DNA of 64,000 nucleotides from 20CM-2-55-15 sp963738025 (GCA_963738025.1 CAVTWA010000027.1:1-64000), one strand, 5' to 3'; counted from the stretch's first letter, positions 29,352 through 38,494 are shown. Numbers and translations are program-made. Notes: a model not told the origin generated them from the sequence alone.

Positions 29352-29782
29352 TCAAAATACCGGCTTCGATATTGCGCGAGATCTACGATCACACCGAGGC
29401 ATCGTATCCGAACGAGTGTTGCGGCCTGATGATCGGCACGACCGACAAGGATAAAAATCACACGGTCCACACCTTTCGAATGTGTAAGAACCTGAATCAG
29501 GAGCGCTCCCGGGACCGGTACGATATGGATCCGCTCGATATGCTGCGGACCGAGCGCGAATTTGAAAGCAGTCCATGGGACATCATCGGCATCTATCACT
29601 CACATCCGGATCATCCGTCGCGTCCATCGCAAACGGATACGGACCGGGCGTGGCCCGACTATTCTTACGTTATTATTTCTGTGCAAAAGGGGACCGTGGC
29701 TAGCGCCCAGAGTTGGGTGTTGAACGACAGTGAGAAAAAATTCTACGAAGAGCCCCTTAATACCGAGGGAGATTTGAAATGA
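29348..29782 (+). CDS. JAMM/MPN+ family zinc metallopeptidase
   Basis: 144 residues with a full JAMM zinc site: Glu23 in PNECCGLM, and HSHPDHPSRPSQTD with His84, His86 and Asp97 as metal ligands. Such bacterial enzymes trim C-terminal extensions from ubiquitin-like sulphur carriers, as Mec does for CysO in mycobacteria. The next gene, overlapping by four bases, encodes just such a carrier, with one residue after its Gly-Gly. I therefore infer the pair is enzyme and substrate. No cysM-like cysteine synthase adjoins, so the downstream sulphur acceptor is unknown. Confidence 0.92.
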   Translation: MIKIPASILREIYDHTEASYPNECCGLMIGTTDKDKNHTVHTFRMCKNLNQERSRDRYDMDPLDMLRTEREFESSPWDIIGIYHSHPDHPSRPSQTDTDRAWPDYSYVIISVQKGTVASAQSWVLNDSEKKFYEEPLNTEGDLK

Positions 29783-30060
29783 GCACTGTTACTGTGAAGA
29801 TTCCTACCCCGCTAAGGCCGATTACGGGCGGCCAATCCGAACTCAAGATGGAAGCTGCCACCGTCGGCGAGATCCTCAGAAAACTGGACTCACAGTACAA
29901 GGGATTCGGTGACCGTGTCCTCGATGGGGGCAGTCATGTGAAGCGCTTTATCAACGTGTTCGTGAATGAAGACAATATCCGGGATAAAAAGGAACTGGAT
30001 ACCGAGCTGAAAAACGGGGATACCGTTTCGATATTGCCCTCGATTGCAGGGGGGGATTAG
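29779..30060 (+). CDS. MoaD/ThiS-like sulphur-carrier protein
   Basis: 93 residues of the ubiquitin-like beta-grasp fold (VTVKIPTPLRPITGG, TVGEILRKLDSQYKGF, LKNGDTVSILPSIAGG). The C-terminus is Gly91-Gly92-Asp93. Sulphur carriers need a free terminal Gly-Gly for adenylation and thiocarboxylation, so the extra Asp must be removed first; the adjacent JAMM peptidase is the obvious candidate. Length slightly exceeds MoaD (about 81) and equals CysO-type carriers (about 93). It could serve cysteine, molybdopterin or another sulphur product; I see no ThiF/MoeB activating enzyme next to it. Confidence 0.9.
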   Translation: MSTVTVKIPTPLRPITGGQSELKMEAATVGEILRKLDSQYKGFGDRVLDGGSHVKRFINVFVNEDNIRDKKELDTELKNGDTVSILPSIAGGD

Positions 30061-30062
30061 CC

Positions 30063-30095
30063 ATTGTAGGGGCGGTCTATGACCGCCCCTACAAT
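30063..30095. terminator. Palindrome ATTGTAGGGGCGGTC / GACCGCCCCTACAAT
   Basis: A 15-base-pair perfect stem with loop TAT, three bases after the MoaD-like stop and five before the stop of the converging 113-residue gene. A likely bidirectional terminator; same family as the palindrome at 22.6 kb. Confidence 0.75.
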
Positions 30096-30099
30096 CAAA

Positions 30100-30441
30100 C
30101 TAAAAGCTTTCCTTCAGGTCTCGAATCAACCTGTCAAAGTCACCCTTCGAGATGTGCAGCGGCGCGCCTTTTCGTTCCAGGGACACGAAATTTCCCCCGC
30201 GGAGAATTACTTCGATGAACCCATCCGGCGCCGCCTTCTTGCTGCGGATTTGTACGGCTTTCGTTACCCCGTCCACCTCGATCAGTTTCAGTTCGCAGCC
30301 GAGATAGTCAATTTTTTCGACAATCGCGGCGGCCTGCTTACGCAGATCGGTCTGGACCGGCGATTCTACCTGCACCTTCCGCAACAGCATTCCTAGCTGA
30401 TCGGTAGCTTCAATGTCAGCCGTGACTTTGAGTTCATCCAT
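30100..30441 (-). CDS. 113-residue protein coupled to spoVR, function unknown
   Basis: Start at ATG 30441 (MDELKVTADIEATDQLGMLL), preceded by GAGAGGAAAA, overlapping the spoVR stop by eight bases. The protein is a mix of predicted strands and helices, with no membrane segment, cysteine cluster or known motif that I can recognise: VESPVQTDLRKQAAAIVEKI, then ELKLIEVDGVTKAVQIRSKK, then ISKGDFDRLIRDLKESF. The overlap and strand make it the last gene of the PrkA-YeaH-SpoVR operon. I do not recognise it and call it a hypothetical. Confidence 0.7.
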   Translation of the reverse strand: MDELKVTADIEATDQLGMLLRKVQVESPVQTDLRKQAAAIVEKIDYLGCELKLIEVDGVTKAVQIRSKKAAPDGFIEVILRGGNFVSLERKGAPLHISKGDFDRLIRDLKESF

Positions 30442-31942
30442 CGATTTTCCTCTCGATATGCTTTTCTCCATCGAACGAAAAGAGCTTGCCTTTGCCTTCA
30501 ACCAGAGTTCTCAAATGCACCGGCCGGCGCCACAGCGCATAAAGGTTTTTCAGCGTGTCTTTGGCATAGTCGATTCGAAGGTCGATACCTTCGTGCCGGT
30601 GTTCGAGCAGTAATTCTCCGCGATTGTCGAAGTTGCCGTCCGTGACATAAATGAACGGTTGTCCGAAATTCGTCAGCGAGAAAAGCAGTTTTTGTTTCAC
30701 GCTTTTCCAATTGCGGTCGGCAATTTCGTACACACCGCGCTCCGGGTTGAACTGGTATGTGAAGAAGCGCTTTTCGTGGCAGAACTCTTCGGTGAAAAAC
30801 GCATCGATGAACGTGATATCGTTGTGAACCCGGCGTGTTTCGAAGATCTTCTCGCGTCCGAGGCCCAGTCCGAGGTCCCATTCGCGCTTCGAAACGTAGT
30901 CGTCACATTCTTCGAAATCCTTGCCGAACTTGCCGCGGTTCCAGCGGTCTTCGATGTCTTTCCATAGCTCGAAGCCCAGGCGATACGGATTGATCTGGCC
31001 GGGATGCGCGGCGACCGTGCCCGAATGATGGTCGGCAAAATCGATGACTTCGGCATCGTTCAACGCTTTTTCCGTCATGATTTTCGCGTGCCAGTAGGTG
31101 GCCCAGCCTTCATTCATGATTTTAGTCTGAGCTTGTGGAGCGAAATAGTACGCTTCTTCCCGGATCATCCACAGCACGTCGCGCTGCCAGTTCTCCAGTG
31201 GTCCGTGTTCGAGAAGAAAGAGCAGGACGTCTTTCTGCGGATCTTCCGGAAAACGGCGCCTCTTCTGCCGGTCTTCCTCGAGCTTTTGCTTTTGATGCTC
31301 GAGAAATTCCTTCGGGTTGATGAACTCGTCCATGTAATCGCTCGCCGCGATCTTCCTGACGATAGGCGCGGCTTCATCCTCGGCAGCGAGCTTGTGTCTT
31401 GTCTTGCGTTCGATAAAGACCGAATGGTGGTCGATCAGATCGTCGATAGAAAGACAAACATCGATGAAACTCTCGACGGCATCCAGCCCGAATTTGTCGA
31501 TGTACTTGCGGATCTTTGTGGCGTGATTCGCCATGGTATCCATCATTTTGCGATTGGTCTTCGAGAACCAGATGTTGTTCTTGAAGAAATCGCAGTGGCC
31601 GTACACGTGAGCCATTACGATCTTCTGATCAACGAGATGATTGCATTCGAGCAGGTAGGCGTAGCACGGGTCATTATTAATGACCATTTCGTAAATCTTA
31701 TGCAGCCCGTACGCATAGCTCTTGTTGAGCCGTTCGTACTCCATGCCGAACTTCCAGTGGGGATACCGGTTCGGAAATCCGCCGTAAGCGGCGACCATGT
31801 TCATCTCTTCGAAGTCGAGAACTTCGAAAAATGTCTCGTAAAAGTCGAGACCATATTCGCGCGCATGCACCTCGATCTCTCGATTGAGCCGCGACAGTTC
31901 GGGTGTGAGGCTTTGCCTGCGCGATTGGACGGTGATGGACAT
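30434..31942 (-). CDS. SpoVR family protein
   Basis: 502 residues. The family landmarks are clear: YPHWKFGMEYERLNKSYAYG, MVINNDPCYAYLLECNHLVD, MAHVYGHCDFFKNNIWF and the C-terminal FITYQFN-type block (FFTYQFNPERGVYEIADRNW). SpoVR is named for a spore-cortex gene of Bacillus, but in Gram-negative bacteria it always sits with prkA and yeaH and is linked to starvation or stress; its biochemistry is unknown. The gene lies downstream of yeaH (46 bases) and overlaps the 113-residue gene after it. Confidence 0.93.
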   Translation of the reverse strand: MSITVQSRRQSLTPELSRLNREIEVHAREYGLDFYETFFEVLDFEEMNMVAAYGGFPNRYPHWKFGMEYERLNKSYAYGLHKIYEMVINNDPCYAYLLECNHLVDQKIVMAHVYGHCDFFKNNIWFSKTNRKMMDTMANHATKIRKYIDKFGLDAVESFIDVCLSIDDLIDHHSVFIERKTRHKLAAEDEAAPIVRKIAASDYMDEFINPKEFLEHQKQKLEEDRQKRRRFPEDPQKDVLLFLLEHGPLENWQRDVLWMIREEAYYFAPQAQTKIMNEGWATYWHAKIMTEKALNDAEVIDFADHHSGTVAAHPGQINPYRLGFELWKDIEDRWNRGKFGKDFEECDDYVSKREWDLGLGLGREKIFETRRVHNDITFIDAFFTEEFCHEKRFFTYQFNPERGVYEIADRNWKSVKQKLLFSLTNFGQPFIYVTDGNFDNRGELLLEHRHEGIDLRIDYAKDTLKNLYALWRRPVHLRTLVEGKGKLFSFDGEKHIERKIDG

Positions 31943-31988
31943 TTTACTCCTCGCTGCACGCTAGCGCGCTTGCATTCGCTCCGCTCAT

Positions 31989-33098
31989 CTACTTACCCTT
32001 TCCCAGAAAATCCTTGATGGATTGATAAATGTCGTCTTTGTTCTCGATGCGCGACAGGACAAGGTTGTCGATCTCGTGAATGTTATTTTCCAATTCGCGG
32101 ATGAACTGGCCGCTTCCGTAGGTGCTTTCGACCTGGCCGTAGCCGAACAGATTCACCTTCGGGAGGAGATCGCTCTTCAGCAGATTGATGCAACGATCGG
32201 TATCGCCCCCGGACCAGTTATCTCCGTCGGAGAAATGGAATATGTAAATGTTCCAGAGTTCCTGCGGGTATTCCTCTTCGATGATTTTGTTGCACAGTTC
32301 GTACGCCGACGAGATAACGGTGCCGCCGCTCTCGCGGGTATGAAAGAACGTTTCCTTATCGACTTCCTGTGCGACTGCGTCATGAATGATGTATCGCGTG
32401 ATGACGCCGTTGTAGTTGGTCTGGATCCATGTGTCGATCCAGAAGGATTCGACTCGAACAATCTCCTTCTGTTCGTCGCCCATGGACCCGGAGACGTCCA
32501 TCATATAAAGAATGAGAGCGTTGCTTTCCGGTTTCTGTTTCGTTTTCCAGGATAGATAGCGCTTGTCCTCGTGGATCGGCACGATGTACGGGTTTAACGG
32601 ATCGTAGGTACCCGCGGTGATCTGCCGTTTCAGAGCCTCTTTGTAGGTACGCTTGAAGTGGCGCAGCGACTCGGGACCGACCTTCGAAATCTGTGAGTAA
32701 TGGTCGCGTTCGGTTTTCAGCCGCGCGCTGCCCTTCGGCTGGATGCGGGGCAACTCCAGTTCTTCGGCAAGGATCTGCGCGAGTTCCTCCATGGTCAGAT
32801 CGACTTCGAGGATGTGCGCGCCTGCGGCGTTTCCGGCTTTGCCGTTGCCGTCTTCGTCGACGTCGCCGGGGGCAAGCGGTGTGCCGGGATCGCCTTCGCC
32901 CTGGCCAACGCCACCCGTGTTGCGGCGGCCGAAGCGGAAGTTGGGCATTTCGATCTGCGGGACCGGAATGCTGACGTAGTCTTTGCCGCGTTTTCCGATC
33001 AGTTCACCTTGCGAGATGTACTTTTTCAGGTCCTGCTTGATCTTGCCGCGGACAATCTGTCTGAACCGGAGGTAATCCTGCTCAATGTTTAAGACCAT
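31989..33098 (-). CDS. YeaH/YhbH family (DUF444) protein
   Basis: 369 residues. An N-terminal basic region with a Gly-rich linker (TGGVGQGEGDPGTPLAPGD, about 61-79) leads to a von Willebrand factor A-like domain whose metal-site motif is DVSGSMG at 201-207. The family ends HFSDGDNWSGGDTDRC and NDLVLSRIENKDDIY-like sequence. It is the usual partner of the PrkA kinase and SpoVR. The VWA domain suggests metal-dependent protein binding. It is complete and in the expected order, prkA-yeaH-spoVR, on one strand. Confidence 0.93.
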   Translation of the reverse strand: MVLNIEQDYLRFRQIVRGKIKQDLKKYISQGELIGKRGKDYVSIPVPQIEMPNFRFGRRNTGGVGQGEGDPGTPLAPGDVDEDGNGKAGNAAGAHILEVDLTMEELAQILAEELELPRIQPKGSARLKTERDHYSQISKVGPESLRHFKRTYKEALKRQITAGTYDPLNPYIVPIHEDKRYLSWKTKQKPESNALILYMMDVSGSMGDEQKEIVRVESFWIDTWIQTNYNGVITRYIIHDAVAQEVDKETFFHTRESGGTVISSAYELCNKIIEEEYPQELWNIYIFHFSDGDNWSGGDTDRCINLLKSDLLPKVNLFGYGQVESTYGSGQFIRELENNIHEIDNLVLSRIENKDDIYQSIKDFLGKGK

Positions 33099-33186
33099 GA
33101 TTTTCTCTCTTTGTGCCTTTGTACCCTGGCGCCTTTGTGTGCAAAACCATCAACACGCAGGCAGCAGGGCGTAAAGGCACAAAGCG

Positions 33187-35269
33187 CTATTCCTTCGCGT
33201 CGCCGCGGGCGAAGATGCTCGCGACATAATTCAGCACATCCGTGGCACATACGTCGCAATAGGCGTAGTTTTTGATCAGCCGGCTCTTCACCACGTCGAT
33301 TTTTTCCTGCGTTTCCTTATCGACGACATTGGAAACCAGGCTGGTCAGCTTGATCGAATCCTTTCGATCCTCGAACAGTTTCAATTCGAGGGCCTTGTAC
33401 AGCCGCTCGTTCGTTCGATAGTTGAACTGCTTGCCTTCGATCGCCAGCGCGCCGATGTAGTTCATGATTTCCCGGCGGAAGTCGTCTTTGCGGCTTTCCG
33501 GAATATCGATCTTCTCTTCGATGGATCGCATGAGCCGCTCATCGGGTTCCTCGTCCTGGCCGGTGTACTTGTTCTTCACGCGCTCCTTCTGCGTATAGGC
33601 CTTGACGTTGTCGATGTAGTTCGAGCACAGCCGCGAGATCGCCTCTTCGTCCGCCGAGATGGCACGCTGCACTTCGTTCTTCACGATGTCCTCATACTCA
33701 TGTTTGACGACGGTCAGCAGCTCCCGGAAATTCTTTCGCTGTTCGTCCGACTTGATGAGCGAGTGATGCCGCAAGCCATTCTCGAGTTCGTTGAGGACCA
33801 TGAACGGATTGACGCATCCGGCGAACTGCTCGTTGACGAGCGCATTCGAGATCTTGTCCTGGATGTAGCGAGGGGAAATGCCGTCCATGCCTTCGCGAGC
33901 CGCTTCGCGCTGAAGTTCTTTTACCGAGTCTTCGGTATAACCGGGAAGCGTTTTGCCGTCGTACAGCTTCGACTTCTGAAGAAGCGTGAGGTTTGCTTTC
34001 TTCGGTGTCTCGAGCCGGGTCAGCACAGCCCACATGGAAGCCATTTCGATGGTATGCGGCGCAATGTGTTTCCCGCGGATTCTTCTCGGAATTGTAATCT
34101 TTTTCGTAGACCTTGATTTCATCGCCGAGTTTCGTGATGTACGGGATATCGATCTTCACCGTTCGATCGCGGAGAGCTTCCATGAACTCGTTGTTCTGGA
34201 GCTTGCGATACTCGGGTTCGTTCGTATGCCCGATGATCACTTCGTCGATGTCGGTCTGCGGGAACTTCTTCGGTTTGATCTTGTGTTCCTGGCTGGCGCC
34301 GAGCAGATCGTAAAGGAAAGCGACCTCGAGCTTCAGGACTTCGATGAATTCAATGATGCCGCGATTGGCGACGTTGAATTCGCCGTCGAAATTGAATGCG
34401 CGCGCATCGGAATCCGAGCCGTAGATGGCGATCTTGCGATAGTTGATGTCGCCGGTCAATTCGGTGGAATCCTGGTTCTTTTCGTCTTTCGGCTGGAAGG
34501 TGCCGATGCCGTTTCTGTCTTTCTCGGATAGCACCAGCCGGCGCACTTTCACATGATCCATGACCTTGAACCAGTCGCCTTTGTAGCGGCGCGTGAGTTC
34601 CCGGTACATCTGGCGGCAGGCGGGGCAAAGATCGCCTTCCACCTGGATCTGGAATTTCGGATCGGCGCTGCCGCGCATCAATTCCTCGATGAGCTTGCCG
34701 CGCTGGTCGGGAGGAATGAGGTGCAACGGTTCTTCTCGCATGGGGCACGGCAGTTCGTCGCTGACCATCTGGAACACTTCTTTTTCGACGTCATTTGCGA
34801 TGTTGACCCATGTGAATGTGTACATGGCGCCTTCGGGTTTGCGGGAGTATTCCTCCAGACCCTTTTTCAACAGACGCACCATGGTACTTTTTGCGCTGCC
34901 GACCGGGCCGTGCAACAAAATCACACGGCGTTCCGTCCCGTAGTTGCGGGAGGCGGATTTAAAGGTATCGACCAGGTGGGTAAGGCTTTGATCGATACCG
35001 TACACGGCATCGCGCCCATCGTGGGCGTAATCCCGGAAGAAACGGTAGCGCGTGATCTTCTTCTTGTGCTCGACGTACTCCTCGACGCCGTGCGAGATGA
35101 TCATGTCGTAAATCCGCTGGAACGCGTTCCGCGTCACGCGCGGACTTTCCTGGACGAGCTTGAGATAGTCCTCTAGAGATCCTTCCCAATTCAGTTCCTG
35201 GTACTCTTGTGCGCTCTGGAGATCTGCGATCGCGCTAAGAATGCTTACGGTCTCTGCCTGGTCATGCAT
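33187..35269 (-). CDS. prkA: PrkA family serine protein kinase / AAA protein, one frameshift
   Basis: About 690 codons, normal for PrkA. The start at ATG 35269 has AAAGGTG six bases before it. The AAA ATPase core with P-loop LLHGPVGSAKSTMVR (GPVGSAKST at about 121-129) is near the N-terminus, and the C-terminal PrkA kinase domain is seen as KIRGKHIAPHTIEMASMWAV to LNYVASIFA. A single extra A near 34,088 shifts the frame between EKDYNSEK and IRGKHI; the flanks join as one conserved protein. PrkA proteins sense carbon or stress state and act with YeaH and SpoVR. The upstream region has a TTTAACG...CGTTAAA inverted repeat. Confidence 0.92.
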
Positions 35270-35283
35270 ATTCTTCACCTTTA

Positions 35284-35309
35284 TTTAACGCCGGTCCCCC
35301 CACGTTAAA
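35284..35309. promoter_or_regulatory. Inverted repeat TTTAACG-N12-CGTTAAA upstream of prkA
   Basis: Seven-base arms with a 12-base spacer lie in the divergent region between prkA (leftward) and der (rightward), just upstream of the prkA ribosome-binding site. Either an operator for prkA or the hairpin of its leader; seen by eye only. Confidence 0.3.
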
Positions 35310-35490
35310 TTGCCAACAAAAAAATCGGAAGGCACTCCCGAAGCTGAAAAATTACAGCTTCAGACCGCTTCCGATCACTTGATTATCAAAACTCCTGCCT
35401 TTTTCGCTGATCCCACTATAGATCGACGGCAGACAGTTCAGGTCCATTACAATTTGATGTGCTATCGTCCAAAAGGAAAGCGAATATTTC

Positions 35491-36834
35491 ATGCCATCCC
35501 CATTACCGCTCATCGCAATCGTCGGACGCCCTAATGTTGGCAAATCGACGTTCTTTAATCGTCTTATCGGCCAACGTCGTTCCATCGTCAGCGACGAGCC
35601 CGGAATCACGCGTGATCGAATCTACGGAACTGTCAGTTGGAACGGCCGCTCCTACGAAATTGTAGACACCGGAGGGATCGTTCCCGGCGAAGAGAGCGAG
35701 ATCCCCGTCCGTATCTTTGAACAGGCGCAGATCGCAATCGACAACGCTGTTCTTATCTTCCTCATCGTTGATGGCCGTACCAGCATTACTGCTCCCGATC
35801 AGGAACTTGCCCGTCTTCTCAGGCGTACGAGCAAGCCGATCTTTCTAGTCGTCAACAAAATCGATTCAGAAAAACAATCCGCCGAAACCTCGGAGTTCTA
35901 CCGCCTCGGCATCAACCACGTCTTCCCGGTGTCGTCCGAACACGGCCGCGGCATCACTGAACTACTGGACCAACTTGCAATTTCAATACCAGCGCCCGAA
36001 GAACAAGAAGAAGATGCGGTTGGGGAAATACGGGTGGCCATTATTGGCCGTCCCAATGTCGGCAAGTCCACCCTGCTCAATAAACTGGTGGGGCAGGAGC
36101 GCGCGATGGTTTCGCCCATCGCCGGAACCACCCGCGACGCCGTCGACATCGTCATGCATCATGAGGACCTAACCATCAGATTTGTTGACACGGCTGGAAT
36201 TCGACGCAAGGGAAAAACCGAGTTAAAGGCCGAGAAACTCAGCGTTATCATGGCGCGACGTCATCTCGAGCGCAGCGATGTGGCAATTCTGGTTATCGAT
36301 GGCGTGGAAGGGGTGACGGCACTCGACGCCCACATTGGAGGGTATGCGCAGGAAGCGGGAAGGTCGGTCATTATCGTTGTAAACAAGTGGGATCTGGTCC
36401 AGAAAACCCATCGCGTTACGGCAGACTATGAAACCGACATCCGCGAGAAGCTTAAGTTTCTATCATTTGCACCGATCGTCTTTATTTCCGCCAAGACCGG
36501 TCAACGTGTTCACCGGCTGTTCGCAGCCATTAATGAGGTCCACAAAGCGCGATTTGTACGGATCCCAACCAGAGACCTGAACGAATTCCTGCGACACGAG
36601 ACCTTATCGCGCGGCGGATTGCCCTCGGATGTGAAGATTCGATACATTGCCCAGGTCAAAGTTGACCCACCGACGTTTGTGATGTTTTCCAATAAACTGA
36701 AAAAACTTCACTTCTCGTTCGAGCGCTTTATCGAAAACCGTATCCGTGAGCGTTTTCCATTCACCGGTACGCCGATTATAATCAAGCAACGATTGAAAAA
36801 CGTTAGCCGCGGATCCCAGGGGTCATCCTCATAA
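35491..36834 (+). CDS. der: Ribosome-associated GTPase Der (EngA)
   Basis: 447 residues with two tandem GTPase domains: GRPNVGKST at about 12-20 and again at about 186-194. DTGG and DTAG (G3) and NKID and NKWD (G4) are seen in the first and second domains. The C-terminal KH-like domain follows (residues about 365-440, with DVKIRYIAQVKVDPPTFVMF and GTPIIIKQRLK). Der is needed for 50S ribosome assembly. The start MPSPLPLIAIVGRPN places the first G-box at its usual position. It is followed after four bases by the MerR-like gene. The gene is intact. Confidence 0.97.
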   Translation: MPSPLPLIAIVGRPNVGKSTFFNRLIGQRRSIVSDEPGITRDRIYGTVSWNGRSYEIVDTGGIVPGEESEIPVRIFEQAQIAIDNAVLIFLIVDGRTSITAPDQELARLLRRTSKPIFLVVNKIDSEKQSAETSEFYRLGINHVFPVSSEHGRGITELLDQLAISIPAPEEQEEDAVGEIRVAIIGRPNVGKSTLLNKLVGQERAMVSPIAGTTRDAVDIVMHHEDLTIRFVDTAGIRRKGKTELKAEKLSVIMARRHLERSDVAILVIDGVEGVTALDAHIGGYAQEAGRSVIIVVNKWDLVQKTHRVTADYETDIREKLKFLSFAPIVFISAKTGQRVHRLFAAINEVHKARFVRIPTRDLNEFLRHETLSRGGLPSDVKIRYIAQVKVDPPTFVMFSNKLKKLHFSFERFIENRIRERFPFTGTPIIIKQRLKNVSRGSQGSSS

Positions 36835-36837
36835 TCC

Positions 36838-37188
36838 GTGATTAATGAATTGTTTATGGCTGAAATTCCCAATAAATTGTTTTTCAAGATCTCGGAAGTC
36901 TGCGACATCGTCGGCGTTGAGCCCTATGTTCTCCGGTTCTGGGAAACGGAATTTCCCGGCCTCGCTCCCGAAAAATCCAAAGCCGGTCACCGCGTATATA
37001 AGCGGAGGGACGTCGAAAACGTCCTCCGCGTCAAGCAGCTCCTTTACGACCGCGGGTTTACGATTGAAGGTGCGCGCAAACAACTCGCAAAATCACGAAC
37101 TTCGCGGAAAGCGGAGCGCGACGAAGTTCTGACACGGGTACGCAAGGACCTCCAGGACATCTTGACTTTACTCAGACGGAAAACCTAA
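36838..37188 (+). CDS. MerR-family HTH regulator
   Basis: 116 residues if the GTG at 36838 is used; ATG 36856 removes six residues. The MerR winged helix is clear: LFFKISEVCDIVGVEPYVLR, then KSKAGHRVYKRRDVENVLRV, followed by a dimerisation helix (ARKQLAKSRTSRKAERDEVL). There is no ligand-binding domain or metal-binding cysteine set. It resembles the small HTH proteins found next to integration-host-factor-like genes in other Acidobacteriota and Deltaproteobacteria. Its four-base spacing from der suggests co-transcription. Target unknown. Confidence 0.88.
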   Translation: MINELFMAEIPNKLFFKISEVCDIVGVEPYVLRFWETEFPGLAPEKSKAGHRVYKRRDVENVLRVKQLLYDRGFTIEGARKQLAKSRTSRKAERDEVLTRVRKDLQDILTLLRRKT

Positions 37189-37199
37189 AGTGGACGGAT

Positions 37200-37273
37200 C
37201 GGGACGTAGCGCAGCCTGGTAGCGCACACGCTTGGGGTGCGTGTGGTCGGAGGTTCAAATCCTCTCGTCCCGA
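37200..37273 (+). tRNA. tRNA-Pro (anticodon GGG)
   Basis: Cloverleaf is complete: acceptor stem CGGGACG/CGTCCCG, D-arm AGCGCAGCCTGGTAGCGC, anticodon stem CACGC/GCGTG with loop TTGGGGT giving anticodon GGG (codon CCC), and T-arm GGAGGTTCAAATCCTC. Discriminator A; CCA is not encoded. Confidence 0.97.
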
Positions 37274-37298
37274 CTCCCCTGCCACACAGTCATCAAAG

Positions 37299-37961
37299 AT
37301 GTACGAAATTCTGCTCACAAACGACGACGGTATCGACTCACCCGGACTGGAGGCGCTGGCCGTTGCCTTGTCCGATGTTGGACACGTGACCGTTGTCGCC
37401 CCGGACCGGGAACGGAGCGCCGTGAGTCACGGGATTACCCTCATTGAGCCCGTCATGTACCACCAGATTGCCGAGCGGCGTTTCGCCGTCCAGGGGACGC
37501 CGGCGGACTGTGTGATCGCTGCCCTCATGCGGATTATGCCCCGGCCGCCCGCGTTAGTCGTTTCAGGAGTCAATCGGGGACTGAACGTCGGCCACGACAT
37601 CCTCTATTCCGGAACTGTTGCCGCCGCGACCGAGGCTGCAATGCAAGGCATTCCCGCGATCGCCGTCTCAGCTTATTTCGACTACAAATCGGCCGCTGAA
37701 GTTTCGGCGCAGCTCGCCTCCCGAGTCCTGTCGGAGGGCCTGCCTCCGGATGTTTTGTTGAACGTGAATCATCCCCGCGATTGGAATGGCGAATGTCGTT
37801 TGACGCGGCAGGGCCGCAGGTCTCCTGAACCGATGACCGATTACGAGGCACTCGAGGCGGGTTACGTTTCGATATGTCCGCTGCAGATCAATCGCAGCTT
37901 CCTGGGGGATATAGCGGACTGGATCGGGGAATTAAAAACAAAAATGGGGAATCCCGCCTAG
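37299..37961 (+). CDS. surE: 5'/3'-nucleotidase SurE
   Basis: 220 residues. It begins MYEILLTNDDGIDSPGLEAL, with the metal-binding DD at 9-10, then APDRERSAVSHGIT with the conserved Ser, and SGVNRGLNVGHDILYSGTVAAATEA with the metal-binding Asn and the active-site Gly-Thr. SurE dephosphorylates nucleoside monophosphates and short polyphosphate in stationary phase. The protein is about 30 residues shorter than E. coli SurE at the C-terminus, without loss of motifs. It starts 25 bases after the tRNA. A palindrome follows the stop. Confidence 0.95.
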   Translation: MYEILLTNDDGIDSPGLEALAVALSDVGHVTVVAPDRERSAVSHGITLIEPVMYHQIAERRFAVQGTPADCVIAALMRIMPRPPALVVSGVNRGLNVGHDILYSGTVAAATEAAMQGIPAIAVSAYFDYKSAAEVSAQLASRVLSEGLPPDVLLNVNHPRDWNGECRLTRQGRRSPEPMTDYEALEAGYVSICPLQINRSFLGDIADWIGELKTKMGNPA

Positions 37962-37966
37962 CTTAG

Positions 37967-37994
37967 GGTTTTTAGCCGCTCCGCGGCTAAAACC
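37967..37994. terminator. Hairpin TTTTAGCCGC / GCGGCTAAAA between surE and actD
   Basis: A perfect 10-base-pair stem with a TCC loop, between the converging stops of surE and actD. The TAGCCGC core is the same as in the fold-back repeats at 11.64 and 47.89 kb. Likely bidirectional terminator. Confidence 0.65.
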
Positions 37995-37996
37995 GG

Positions 37997-38494
37997 CTAC
38001 TGTTTCTTGATTTCGTCGACGTGAGTCGCTCTTAAGGTCGACTCGACGGCATTCACATCGGCGGCATCTTCCACCGCCACGAGAATCTTTCCTCGCGAAA
38101 CCTCGGTATCATAGACCTTCGATTGCGTGGTCGGCAGCTCCGTCGTAATAAACAAGCTCAGCACCGTTGCCAGGATCGCGCCCAGCAAAGTCAGCTCGAA
38201 AAGGATGATGATATTGGGCCACCACGCGACAATCGGCATACCGCCCGTGACCAGCGGCCAGAAGGTTTCCGTGATATAGGCGAGCGCCAGGCCAATGGAG
38301 AAACCGAGTAGGCCGCCGCCCGCAGCGATCCAGAAGATCCAGGTTTCTTTGTAGCGGTGACTGAATTCGTATTCCTCGTACGGCTGGGACGTGATCACCG
38401 TGATGGCTCGATCCGCAATACCGGCGTTCCGGAGTGCATCGACGGCGTACTGCGCCGCGTCGGGGTTCGAATACAGACCATAGATCGCGGTCAC
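37997..38494 (-). CDS. actD: Alternative complex III subunit ActD (DUF3341)
   Basis: 165 residues. The start GTG 38494 overlaps the actC stop by four bases (GTGA) and is preceded by GGAGGG. An N-terminal cytosolic domain (TAIYGLYSNPDAAQYAVDAL) is followed by two membrane helices (IFWIAAGGGLLGFSIGLALA and NIIILFELTLLGAILATVLS), then a C-terminal tail (GKILVAVEDAADVNAVESTL). This is the DUF3341 subunit of alternative complex III, the quinol:electron acceptor oxidoreductase that replaces cytochrome bc1. It is the last gene before a terminator; actE and actF are not next to it. Confidence 0.93.
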   Translation of the reverse strand: MTAIYGLYSNPDAAQYAVDALRNAGIADRAITVITSQPYEEYEFSHRYKETWIFWIAAGGGLLGFSIGLALAYITETFWPLVTGGMPIVAWWPNIIILFELTLLGAILATVLSLFITTELPTTQSKVYDTEVSRGKILVAVEDAADVNAVESTLRATHVDEIKKQ

